Shown: in pieces, positions 10,331 to 20,869 of the stretch | Layout of the letters: the number at the start of each line of letters is the position of its first letter | How positions within the stretch are numbered: position 1 is the stretch's first letter | DNA from: Bremia lactucae | Lineage: Eukaryota; Oomycota; Peronosporomycetes; Peronosporales; Peronosporaceae | Assembly (NCBI RefSeq): GCF_004359215.1 | Contig: NW_027152016.1 | Coordinates: forward strand, 667,513-731,512 | Direction of reading: 5' to 3' | Length of the DNA: 64,000 nucleotides | Translations under genes and position numbers: made by a program | The notes under the pieces: model-generated | Database searches by the model: none | Told to the model about the DNA's origin: nothing | What the model saw: only the letters and a program-made list of their open reading frames with translations

Positions 10331-13060
10331 CTGCGTAGTGGAAAAGTCAACCAGATCTAGATACATGTCACAGATTACAAGTACGATGCCGATATTTGGT
10401 CGGCAAGAGTTTTCCTGAGAGCGAATGGGTTCTCAGCAATTGCATATTACCAGATTTCTGGAGTAAAGTGAGATTATTGCTCTTTCGAGCTTTGCGTGAA
10501 TTGCGCTACGGACACACACAGAAAAAATCAAGGCGATTACCGATAAAGCTGTGCAGGTCGATGTAAAGGGACTTCGAAAATTTCTCGGCTTAGCGGCGTA
10601 TTTACATAAAGGCTTTTTAAATTATGCCAAATGACGATCATATTTCTTCTCTGTTGAAAAAATGTTCAATGGTCATGGAACGCTGATTGTCAGCGTTTCT
10701 TTGAGAGTATCAAGCAAAGCTTGATGCGAGCTCCAATCCTGGCGATTGCGGACTAAGACAGACCATTCCATCTGGCCTGTGACGCCAGCGATTTTGCAAT
10801 CGGCTGTGCGTTAATGCAATTTGACACAGACGGTGCAGAGCGTCGTCTGCTATCAGCCGTGGCTGCTTCAGCCAGTTGAATGCAAGTATCCAGTGCATGA
10901 CAAGGAACTTTTTGCCATGAAACATGCACAGGCTAAGTTCAATGTAAAATCACTTGGGAGATAGACCGTTCATTCTTTATACGGACCATGCGTCTTTACG
11001 CACGGCCGTGAACAGACCATACCTCTCGCAAGGAATGGCGAGATAATTGTCTTTCTTAGCGGATCATTTTTTCTCCGTCGAATATAAACCAGGACAACTT
11101 GATGTCGTCGCTCATGCCCTTTTGCGCCGGCCCGATTTTGAGCCGGCTGCGCAAAATAAGAGCAAGGATAAGCCCACTGTTGAAACTATCAACACTGCGC
11201 ATAAGCCCACTGTTGCAACAATAAGTATTCCGTTGTCAACACTACTTAACGACGTTAGAAGAGCCTATCAAGAAGATAAGGCTCCTAAATGCATCACAAT
11301 AATCCTTAAGAGACTTTTAGAATTGTATCGATCTTCAACAGATCGGTGCTCAACGCGCAATGGTTGACTGTGTTACACAACCATTGCTGGCGACGCACCT
11401 CACGTCTCCATCCCCACCCATTATGATTCGCAATTATGCATTATGCACGAGTGCCACTATACAACAACCAGTGGGCATCGTGGACGTAAGAAAACTTATC
11501 TCACGATATGATGCGCTTTCTTCTGGCCACTCCAATATGAACTCGTCCGCAAGTTCATGCGTGCTTGCGAAGTTCTCCGTTACAATATCTGCCTGTTCCG
11601 GCTGGTTTTGGCAGTTTGTATCTTTGGACTTCGTCTTCGATCCCAAGAATAACGGGACCCTCTTGTTTTTGTTGACCATTTCAGCAAAATGTTACATCTT
11701 GCTGTAGTCTCGAGTCGATCTCATTCAAAGGCTGTGCTCGTGTCTTTGTTGACACGATATTTCGACTCCTTGGGTTACTCCTTGAACTCGTCTCGTCTCA
11801 GATCGAGATCTCGGTTCATGGAGGAGTTATGGCAAATAACTTCGAGCACAGTTGAAAATGTCGACTTCTGACCATCCGGGCATATGGTTAGACATAACGT
11901 GCAAATCGTATCCTCGAAGAAATACCTCGAGGATACGTCCAATCTTTTACGAGTTGGAGTGACTTGTTGTCGATGGTTAAATTTGCCAACTACAAAATAG
12001 TAGCAAACACCGTTTTTTTCATGAAGGGCTTACAGCATCCACTTATACACACCTTGTCCGAGAGTGACTCTGGTTCAAGGGGTAGGGATTTGCTTGAGCA
12101 AACAACAATATAGCTATCGCGCATCACGCATTGACGCTACGGTCAATGCGAAGGATACCAATGTTGATTCAATCAACATTGAAGTGAACAAACTCAGTAA
12201 TAGCGATAAGGCAATTACTGACTTGGATAAGCATGCTGAAATAGTCAGCATCAAAAACAATAATATTAGTGAGAACAATAATGCTCTCACTAAAGATAAG
12301 AATGATATCTCCGAAGTGCGCACCGCTCGCACTGAAGACAAAAGTCAGCAGGGAAATTCCTGCTGGCTAGAGAAGCAGTGGTCCGTTTCAAACAGGATTT
12401 CATGCGGTGGACCGACAGAAACGGAACTCAGGCAAAATTGAAAAAGCAAACATTATTTCATTAAAAAATAATGATCTAGCCCCTCTGTCTATGTTAAACC
12501 TATAGTGACGAATAAGGGACGGGCCGATATTCCTGGGCAGTAATAAATTACTGCCCAGGTTTATCGGCCCGTTTCGTGTACTGCACCTCCATGCAATTAC
12601 ACAATCGAGCTACCTCGTAGGATGCGAACGCATCCTATGCTTGATGTCGGGTGTCTCCGCCCGTACCACCAGTATGAGGCTTCTTCCGGCTCCGAATTAA
12701 ATCGGCACGATCTAAGGCATTCACCAAAGCCTAATAGCACCAAAACGAAGGCTGATGGTTCCGAGACAAAGCATGATGGTCTCGGGAGAGAGTCTCGCTC
12801 TGACGAACCAGACGTTCCATTCCTTTTTCTTAGGATGATATCTTTTGACGAGCTGTCACCAGCTCGTTCTGAAAGGACTGATGTGTCTGTTCGTTTGCAA
12901 GTTGATCAACCGCAACTCGCGCACAGTTTTTTTTAGCTAAACGCGAGAAACACCGTCGACCGTCATCGCAGACCCGCGATGATGGGATCGTTTTATGACC
13001 AACGTCATCGGAAATAACGGAGGACGTGATTCAAGTCACGATGTTGATTCGGGTAAGGCG
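10331..13060 (+). pseudogene. Gypsy family A pol relic (copy Ab): reverse transcriptase to integrase
   Basis: In order: the end of the reverse transcriptase (KAITDKAV, KGLRKFLGLAAYLHKG near 10570-10610); RNase H of the gypsy type (ACDASDFAIGCALMQFDTDG near 10780-10830, LYTDHASLRTAVN near 10975, FFSVEYKPGQLDVVAHALLR near 11070); the integrase zinc region (ALCTSATIQQPVG block near 11440); the integrase core (VFVDHFSKMLHLAVVSSRSH near 11670-11710); then the C-terminal GPY/F-like block (KLLPRFIGPFRVL near 12545-12590) and LRPYHQYEASS near 12655. Stops and frameshifts are frequent. The span 12110-12360 is packed with short hairpins. The 5' part (gag, protease, most of the reverse transcriptase) is absent. 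Confidence 0.8.
12519..12572. repeat. Near-perfect hairpin with 26-nt arms inside integrase sequence
   Basis: The arms pair as 11 bp (ACGGGCCGATA, 12519-12529), a T/T mismatch pair, then 13 bp (CCTGGGCAGTAAT, 12532-12544), around a 2-nt loop. The right arm encodes the expected KLLPRFIGP block. The left arm does not encode the residues that family members have there, so the left arm looks like an inverted copy of the right. Confidence 0.85.
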
Positions 13061-13385
13061 AATGAGGCGAGCTCGATTTTTCCCCCCACCACATCCATTG
13101 ACGGATTTGGGTGGTGCGAAGCGTTTCCTAGTTGAATACTTTTTGAGCCACCGTGGAGTGAATAGAGTTTGAACGAGTTACCTCTTCGATGGCGAGGGTA
13201 TCCACTCTTAAATGATAGCTGGGAACCTCATTCCCAGCTGATGATGGACGTTCCGGGTTCGTTCGATAGCACGACGAGACCATCCACCTCAATAGAGGGT
13301 CCATCAGAGAACGAGCGCTTCCCGCGCTCGTGAAAGGATTGAAAATTCTCAATCCCTTCGCACATCTAAGAAAATATGTGCGTCC
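13061..13385 (+). pseudogene. Gypsy family A chromodomain (copy Ab)
   Basis: This is the C-terminal end of the pol at 10331-13060, after a frameshift. Recognisable pieces are a disrupted FERVTSSMARVSTL-type region, then LNDSWEPHSQLMMDVPGS and PSENERFPRS. The WEP and DVPG positions are typical of the chromodomain helix region in chromoviruses. It corresponds to the Aa block at 9284-9615, including the SENERFPRS tail in a parallel frame. Confidence 0.65.
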
Positions 13386-14468
13386 CCAATGAGTGTATTA
13401 AGGGAGTATGTCTCCTTATAGGCATGACCTGCACCCTTACAACAGCATGGATATAAATTTCTCACGAGAGGCAGGGTTACTCTGCTTCTCTAGACAAACG
13501 GTGCAGCTTGTAGCGTGAACCTATCACGGGCCATATTTCGAAGCGGTCACGAAAGCATCCAGTTTGTCAAGCCAGGCCTCGCGGCCTATGCTTTGCACAT
13601 TCTGGAAAAAGGCCGTCCAAGCTTGGAACAAAGGTTTGGTATCCTTTGTCCGCTTACAAGTGTACCATCGATGCCAAAAAATGCATCGATGAAGAATTCT
13701 GTTTCATCCTCACAAAGCTTGTGAAGCCTGGATGAGTCAAATAACGGAATTTGGTGGCGATCGTTGGTCATACTAGACCAACGAGTTAAGTTGCTCTGAA
13801 AGGGCAACCAAAGCTTTTTTACGGGACCGAACTGCCAAGCGTTGCGGTTTCTCTTCCGTTGATTCATGTTAGCGATAACGCTATCATTACTCTTGGAGTG
13901 ATCCTTTAAATCATTTTAAATCACTCCGTCCCTGGTGATGCATTTTAGCACCACCAGTAGCATGCTTATTAAAGTAACCTTGACGATCAATTCGCTCCTG
14001 GTAATGATTTTGACATCACCAGAATTATTATCGTTTATAGATCATCACAAGATGACTCCGCACCAAAAAGGCCGGACGAGGAGTTAAACAACTTCGACAA
14101 CACATATTTAAACTGTGACGTTAGAATCTGTAGCTTTAACAGACGTGACCCCCGGGTAAACCGGAGGCCTTCACATTAACCACTGAGTCGAGCGATGACG
14201 CCGACTCATGCCAGTCACCTACAATGGGAGTAGCAGGTGATGCACTCTCCACAGTGGACGCATTCCGACTACTGAAACATTTCAACACTAGCATGTACTG
14301 AGCCGTGCTGCTGCTAGCTTCGCGGCTTCACAGGCTACGCGCATGAGTTTCGAAACCATGCGCAAGAAAAAGTTGGAATGAAAATAAAACCAAGAAGTGC
14401 AAATTTACAAAGAGATCTCTGTCACTTTAGATCAGTCACTATAGTGACTGTTGTTTAAACGGGGCTGG
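13386..14468 (+). repeat. Gypsy family A 3' tail (copy Ab) with a minus-strand reading frame
   Basis: This untranslated-looking segment between the chromodomain and the LTR matches parts of 9616-9900 and 25190-25680. A minus-strand frame runs from 13867 to 13586 and reads QIPLFDSSRLHKL and FFGIDGTLVS. The family member at 25352-25606 reads EIPLYDSARLTIL and FSGIDGTLAS on the same strand. The frame is therefore shared, though both copies have stops nearby. Further right, 13920-14040 holds several CTGGTGATG / CATCACCAG inverted motifs, and 14140-14360 resembles 25980-26170. Confidence 0.5.
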
Positions 14469-14907
14469 TGTAACGGGGTATAAATAAGTACAAAAATTTT
14501 ATCTTTTAATAATTTGACTGCATATTTCAGTATTATCAAATTTGGTAATATTGACGCAATAAGACATTAATACTATTGATTGGTTGATTTACGTTTTAAT
14601 CAACCCCGCCAATCTTTGCGAGACACGATTACATGTCACGCAATGAGGCGCATTGCATAGTTACTTATTAATATATTTAACGAGTAGATAGATAGAAGAT
14701 CATTATGAAAAAACTTAATATATATATACAGTTATACTAAATTATTATAAAGCCTTAATATTTACCCTTAGTAGCTAAGATTACTTAATTGCTTAGAAAC
14801 CTCCTCTACTTGTCGTGTACGTGAAGTAGGTGAGACACACCACCTTCACTGTAATAAATGTATGTTAGCTAGTACTGTTATCAGTACCAGCAAAAGGTGC
14901 TTCGTCA
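14469..14907 (+). repeat. Gypsy family A LTR (copy Ab)
   Basis: The LTR probably begins TGTAACGGGGTATAAATAAG at 14469. It holds AATCAACCCCGCCAATC near 14600, a block also present at 17299 and on the other strand near 30110. Downstream it carries TTGTCGTGTACGTGAAGTA at 14812, matched at 17512 and, reverse-complemented, near 29895. The right end is placed near GCTTCGTCACA at about 14907, but this is uncertain because the sequence beyond it is part of a tandem duplication. Confidence 0.55.
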
Positions 14908-15642
14908 CAAGGAAGAATAGCATACAAAGAGCTCGGTCGGAGATAGGGAATTCAGGTTGCTGAAATGCATGCAAAAGAGTATCGATGTACTCTGAGATTC
15001 CTTTACACACGTCGTCGTTTAAGCGAATGCCCGAAAGTCTTGTATCAGCATTTAGAGCGCAATTATTTCTTGTTTAAGTCTGTAGATATTAGAAGACCGA
15101 CGTTAAATTCATATACCCTGGTGGACTTTTCAAAATGTTAAGAGAAACGCTGAAGACATCATCCCAGTAGGCATATATATCTATATATATATACACTTAT
15201 ACTCAATTATTATAAAGCCTTAATATTTACCCTTAGTAGCTAAGAGTATTTAATTTCTTAGAAACCTCCTCTACTTGTCGTGTACGTGAAGTAGGTGAGA
15301 CACACCACCTTCACTGTAATAAGTGTATGTTAGCTAGTACTGTTATCAGTACTAGCAAAAGGTGCTTCGTCACAAGGAAGAATAGCATGCAAAGAGCTCG
15401 GTCGGAGATAGGGAATTCAGGTTGCTGAAATGCATGCAAAAGAGTATCGATGTACTCTGAGATCTCTTTACACGCGTCGTCGTTTAAGCGAATGCCCGAA
15501 AGTCTTGTATCAGCATTGAGAGCGCAATTATTTCTTGTTTAAGTCTGTAGATATTAGAAGACCGACGTTAAATTCATATACACTGGTGGACTCTTTAAAA
15601 TGAGTTAAGAGAAACGCTGAAGACATCATCCCAGTAGGCATC
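14728..15642 (+). repeat. Tandem direct duplication, unit about 465 bp
   Basis: Unit 1 (about 14728-15174) and unit 2 (about 15187-15642) align almost base for base, from ACTTATACT-like sequence through AAAGCCTTAATATTTACCC and GTCGGAGATAGGGAATTCAG to CATCATCCCAGTAGGCAT. Only scattered differences were seen. They are separated by a TA microsatellite (ATATATATCTATATATATAT, about 15173-15193). The unit takes in the right half of the family A LTR plus about 250 bp of downstream sequence. The TA run at the junction suggests slippage or unequal exchange. Confidence 0.85.
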
Positions 15643-15957
15643 TCTATCGGCCTGGCTTAAACTTGCGAGAGCAGGCATTTTAGGAGCTAGCCAGGAATCG
15701 AGCTGATGCAAGTTTATGGGCTCCTCGTTGAGATGTGGGAAATGCCTTTAAATGACTTTGTGAGAGATTCTACCATAGGCAGAGTTTCTGTCCTCTCTTC
15801 TGCGGCTGTAATGTCAGTTTTCAGCGTGCTCGTCGCAGATTTATCTCAGACGCGTGTATGGTTACCAAGGTCTCGCTGGCCGCAAAGTGATGAGAGAGAG
15901 AGCGATCTTCACAGGAGTCGTCCGTTGTAGGCAAAAGTTTCTATAGCAGCCACCCTC
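15643..15957. other. Spacer with a short unrecognised frame
   Basis: About 315 bp lie between the tandem duplication and a gypsy B LTR fragment. A 74-residue plus-strand frame (15706-15930, starting MQVYGLLVEMWEMPLNDF) is present but has no recognised domain and no parallel elsewhere in the window, so it is not called as a gene. Confidence 0.3.
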
Positions 15958-16268
15958 TACTTATGCTCATACCTTCAAAGACAGTGAGGAAACGGTTTGA
16001 GCGTCTTCTCTCACGTTCAGTGAGGTTAGTTGGTGGGTGCCTAAGCGACCTCACTCAACGAACTAAGCCGTCCGACCCTTATGGTCAGGCGGTATGCCAA
16101 ACATGAAGTCCAGACTGACCGAATTCCAACAATGAACTGGAATCGGCAGCGGCTTCAATGGCGAACTAATAGACGGTGCAGGCTAATGCTGACACTGCTC
16201 GTAGGAGTGAGTACAGTAGGTCACCCATCGATATGGGTGTGGCCACCAAAGTTCCTCAGACATTCATA
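15958..16268 (-). pseudogene. Gypsy family B chimera: LTR fragment fused to integrase fragment
   Basis: Bases 15958-16066 match the family B LTR (CGTCTTCTCTCACG, then CCTAAGCGACCTCACTCAACG), corresponding to 36718-36785. Bases 16067-16268 then match, without a gap, the integrase zinc/core region at about 39215-39400, coding on minus (equivalents of the CEQCQRMK block and LDFMLSMP block). In an intact element these regions are about 2.5 kb apart, so the fragment arose by deletion or recombination. It lies alone, with no other family B sequence next to it. Confidence 0.7.
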
Positions 16269-17148
16269 AGAATGTCTATGTCTGTGCTTTAATTAGGATA
16301 GCGCACATTGTGTGTACACAGGCTAAATGGAAAAGCCGATGTTTATCTTATCTTGCAGATAAACCACGATAGACTCGGCAACTGTTCAAAAATCGAATAT
16401 TTCGAAGCGGAGACGATTGTATAGCCTGTAGGAGCATTTATGGCAACGTAAATAGTAAAATCAGCGTGCCATAATAGCCGCCTTATGCCTTACAAATCCA
16501 GCGTTTAATGCTACAAATATTTTCCAATTCGTGGAATGTGATAACTTTTTCGTATGGCTTCAAGTTGTTGGCAGTCGACATATTGTTCCGGGTTTCATGA
16601 GCTCTAACAATATAATTAGCGGGATAAATTTTGGACTCGGAGTTTTTGAGCACAGCACGTGACCAAATTTTACCGCTCGTCGAAACAGATTCAAGAAATG
16701 AGAATAATACAAATTCTTGTTAAATGTATTTTCTTTTTTTATTATTTTTATGTCATTATGTCGGCTGTCTATATGTATGTTGAACGAAGGACTAAGTGCG
16801 CCGATGGCGCAGATGCATTGCTGATTACGCTGACACAAAATAATTAGCATAAACGCTCGTGTCACTTGCCCTTATTTTGGCATGATCAAGTAAGTAACTT
16901 CGGGCTGTCGATCAGAAAGGATATTGCATTCAGGATTAATTTTTAAGCGGTAGCTCGTACATAGTATCATTACCTTTAAGACAAACACGTTCAATATTAT
17001 ATTATAGATAATTTGGTCAATATAAACATACATGGTAACAATAATTGTTGTAATAATGTTACAATTCTATTCATTAGTTGATGTATTAAGCCACTGTATC
17101 AACACCGCCAATCGCTCCTAGAAGTACCAATAAACGGTGGGCACTGAC
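16269..17148. other. No recognised gene
   Basis: This roughly 880 bp stretch is moderately AT-rich. Two overlapping short frames occur on opposite strands near 16560-16865, but neither shows a domain or a counterpart elsewhere. It may be original host intergenic DNA between two gypsy insertions. Confidence 0.35.
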
Positions 17149-17645
17149 TATAACGGGATATTCCGTAAGAGGGATAATAATGGAGAGCAAAATTATCATC
17201 TTTAAATATTTTTTCTTAAATTTCCAAAGTCACCACACACGGTAATATGGTAGCGGTAATGCTAAAGTTCTGTTCATTGAATAATATAAGTCTTGTAATC
17301 AACCCGCCAATCGCTGCTAGACGTGCGGATGGGTTGTGAGCAATGCGTCTAACACATACTTAGATTAATATATAAGTCAGTTAGGAAGATTGCAATATGC
17401 TGGAACTCAATTATGTTAGTACATTTTTTTGCTCCCCTATACTAAGCCTTCTCAATATTTACATTTAGATGCTAAGAATTCTTAGCAACTTTGAAAACAT
17501 CCTCGGCATGTCGTGTACGGGAAGTATTCGGAGGCACCTCGCTTTCACTGTTATCAGTATAGTTCGGACAGAACTGAAGCAGTGTTAGCGAAAGGTGCTC
17601 ATCTATACCCGATAGCACTTCGCGGTCCGTTCAACGACGACGTAC
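17149..17645 (+). repeat. Gypsy family A LTR (copy Ac, 5')
   Basis: It starts near TGACTATAACGGGATATTCC (about 17149) and contains GTAATCAACCCGCCAATCGC near 17297, CTATACTAAGCCTTCTCAATA near 17439, TCGTGTACGGGAAGTATTCGG near 17512 and GAGGCACCTCGCTTTCAC near 17532. The same blocks occur reverse-complemented at 29840-30130. It precedes gag on the same strand, as expected for a 5' LTR. Both ends are approximate. Confidence 0.6.
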
Positions 17646-19030
17646 GTACCGTCTAATATGGGTATGTATGATGAAAAAATGAGAGCTTTCAGTTTCCGTA
17701 TTAAGACTACAACGCTTTCCGTGAATGGTTCAGTCACTTGAATGACCTCGATTAGAAAGAGGTCGAACGAATGAGCTCGGACATAGGCAGGCTAGCCGTA
17801 AGCGCCATGTATTTCGCTCTGCAAAGAGACGATCAACATGCGGCTAAAGCCGAGTTTATACATCATGAGCTCGACGCGCCCAGGGAGAAGATAAGCATGC
17901 TTCACCAGCAAGGTTCTCAACAAGAAGGTGTTGAGAGAACAAATGGCTCAACGTTCGGATCTATGTTGAGTAAGCAGCACTTATATGCTGCTGGTGGACC
18001 GTGTCGATCCGAAAGCTGCAAGATTAAAACCCTTAAAGCTCAAGGTAGTCGAAGTTGAGTTTTTGTTAAGTTGACTTGTCGAATCAGACGATACCATCTA
18101 GCTCGCCCTATCGATGATAATGCGACGATAGTGAAGTTTAACGTGCATGTCCAATTTGGTCGGACGTGCCAAATCTTAGACCTTAAGTCTCATGCTTCAC
18201 GACTTATTGGTTTTTGGGTCGTACGAGGTCTTTAAGACCCGGATCAGACAAACGCTTAAGCTGCCGCGTGCCGAATTCAGGGTTCGAGCAGAGCTCCTGG
18301 ATTTAAAGTAGGGCAAACGTGTAGTGTAGTGCCCTACGACCATTGCCAACAAACGCTAAGCGAATCGATCGAACACCCTGAGGATAGCGGAGTACGAGGG
18401 TCCGACGATGTTGCGAAATTACAACGGCGAGGCTGATCGTCAGAAAAACGGTCGGGGTCATTAGATACGAAGCGCCTTACTAATTAGGAATGTCAAGCTA
18501 TTTGCATGTCTCTTGACAAAATTTGCTCCCAACACACAGTCACTGTGTTTTACTGTCCCTGGTGATGAGGTATTCATCATATCAAAGTAACAAATGATTT
18601 TTCAATTCGTTCCTAGTTGATTATGGGGTGTTGATCACTGGAAAGTTGCAGGCTCAAGTTGTTTAGCACAACATAGCTTCAACGAAGGTGACAGTGCGCC
18701 TTGCAACAGGCACACCTGTAACAGATAAAAAGCGTTGTTGTCATCCGATAAACGTCAAAGGGTACACGACACGATGATGACATATTTGTTGCTGTGCTTG
18801 ACTTTACACGTAGTAGCCATGCATTAAATGGCAACGTCGATCCGTTATGACCTCTATATCATGTTCATCATATGTCTCTCTGATAAACGGCTGCAAAAGA
18901 CCTCAGTGCGACGATCCATCACACTGTGGAGTCAGATCTCGACAACTGTGCACAAGCACAGGCAGCGTCGAAGTTCGACCACTCGAATAGGTCGTGTGGA
19001 TTAAAACAAGGTTGCTTACTTAGTGAGCAT
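17646..19030 (+). pseudogene. Gypsy family A gag and protease region (copy Ac)
   Basis: A clear gag stretch runs from 17771 (SSDIGRLAVSAMYFALQRDD). After frameshifts it reads MSNLVGRAKS near 18150, VFGSYEVFKTRIRQTLKLPR near 18205 and VRAELLDLK near 18285. The same landmarks occur on minus in copy Ad (29180-29330: NLAGRAKS, LRQTFQVPRAD). The downstream part to about 19030 should hold the nucleocapsid-protease segment but is too decayed to name motifs with confidence. Confidence 0.65.
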
Positions 19031-20130
19031 CCAAGAGAATTATAAACGCATGTCTATGAGAGACAGTGCGAAATTCCTAGATCGACTTGAGAGTCGATCG
19101 TAGAGGATCTCGCTGTGATTGCCAACCACAGCTCGAGGCAAACAGCTCATCGAGGGACGATCGTCCTTGATGAAAAGACTCCGAATGAACGTTTTACATC
19201 TCAATCCTGGGAGTCGTCGATTCCTTTGTATAAGATTTAGGCCGAATTGTAGAATGTGTTATTAATTCGGCTCCACGAAAGTCGCCTAAGGCTAACGGCA
19301 CTTGACACGAGATCGACCTGATGCCAGGTTCTAATACCGCTTCGTGTGGCAGTGGCCACTGCCTCAGGAACATGTGTTAGCGATCGACAAATTGTTTGCC
19401 GATCGCTTAGCAGCTGGCGGTCAACCCCGCCCCCCAACATAGCTCTCCGCCCTTCTGTGTGCTTAAAGCAACATGAGGTTGGCGAGTTGTGCACGCATTA
19501 AAAAAAAAACAAACAAATTAAATGCTGCAGCGGTACCCGCTTAATCGCCGATACCACGAAAAGACGTAATCATTGACGGTATGTCAAAAACTACTATCTT
19601 TTTGTCAATGGATCGGATGGATGGATGTTATCGATATCATCCTTATGCGTGAACAGGACATTCCGCTCACAGTAGCAAGCACCCCAAGCGATATGATTTG
19701 GGTTTGGCTTGTCATATCATAGGTGCGTAGTAATTCCCCTGCAACACACAACATATATGTTGCCAATCTGTTGAGATCCGTGCGTGATTTTGCACCGACT
19801 TATTTTGATAACGTTTTCGTTCATGGTCGAGCCATGAGCGGGAAGTTGGACATTAAATACATCGTACTCCCGTCCGAAGAATACTTTCACTTATGCGGAA
19901 ATATAAGTCGTATGTTATTTCTAAGAGTGTAAATTCGCTGCAAGCGGAATAGCATTTTTTGTGCATCTTGGGGAAAGACGGTGCATACCCTGATCCTGAA
20001 AAGATCAAGGCGATCACCGACTGGTCAATGTAGAGGGACTTCATAGTTTTAAGCTTAGCGGCGAACTTGCCCAAGTACCCGCGCGACTATACCGAAAGAC
20101 ACCTAAGAAAATGTAACGTGGGTAGGCGTG
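19031..20130 (+). pseudogene. Gypsy family A reverse transcriptase region (copy Ac)
   Basis: The reverse transcriptase entry region is recognisable near 19290-19430 on plus (EIDLMPGSNTAS followed by RQWPLP-type codons and a DKLFADRLAAG-type block). The catalytic region is near 19725-19840: ATHNIYVANLLRSVRDFAP and TYFDNVFVHGRAMSGK, where the active site reads YFDN instead of YFDD. The connection subdomain follows near 19980-20080 (DPEKIKAITDWSM, SLAANLPKYPRDY). Stops are numerous and much of the palm domain is missing. A homopolymer of ten A lies at about 19499. Confidence 0.65.
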
Positions 20131-20219
20131 GATGGTGTAAGCCATCCCGAAAACGGTTTATGTTTTGTTGATGCATGATCCGAGTTGTTGATAGCAAATT
20201 TTGCAATTGGCAAGAACTC

Positions 20220-20850
20220 ACTCGAACTCGTCAACGAGTGTACGTATCATCGAGGTGTCTTCTTAAGACCACGATCGGCACGTTATGTACGCCCACATGA
20301 TCAGGATGGTCAGACATTGATATATTTAATGTGTTCCATGTATAAATAACAAGGATTGCCAAAATTCCCCGTGAATCAGGGGTCTCGATCCGGGACCAGT
20401 GCACGGGATAATCCATGGAGTCGAAATATCGTGTCGATAAACACACGAGCACGGCCTTCGGTTGTGATCGACTCTGGGACTGCAACAAGATGTACTATTT
20501 GCTGAAACGATCTACAAAGACAAGAATACCTTTGCTTTGTGAGCTTCTTTCGAAAACTCGAAGACGAAGTCCATAGATTATGGACTACCAACACTCTGCC
20601 AAAACAGGCAGAGGCCGGAAAAGGAACGCGGGATGGAGGACTGGGCTTCACCCAACGACAAACCTTGCAAGCACGTATGCACTTGCGCACGTGTTCATAC
20701 TGGCGAGGCCGTTGATGTCGCGACTAACATTGATAAATAAGTCTTGTCGCGTCCACGAAGCTCACGTTACACTTATACATGATGCGCAATTGCAAGTCAA
20801 TGTGACTGGGATGACGATACGAGGTGTGTCATCAGAAATGGTTCTATAAT
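20220..20850 (-). pseudogene. Gypsy family A integrase fragment, opposite to copy Ac
   Basis: The minus strand reads, from about 20850 downward, the zinc-binding region (RIMYKCN, then RKCIRACKVCRWVKPSPPSR) and the start of the catalytic core (HLVAVPESITTEGRARVFID, then IFRLHGLSRALVPDRDP, the block with the second catalytic Asp). It lies head to head with the pol of copy Ac, so it is either an inverted end of that element or a separate fragment. Confidence 0.72.
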
Positions 20851-20869
20851 ACAGTAAACATTGCATGTA

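Noticed and set aside
14728..15642. CRISPR-like or satellite array
   Set aside because: There are only two long units with no short regular repeat-spacer pattern; it is a simple tandem duplication.
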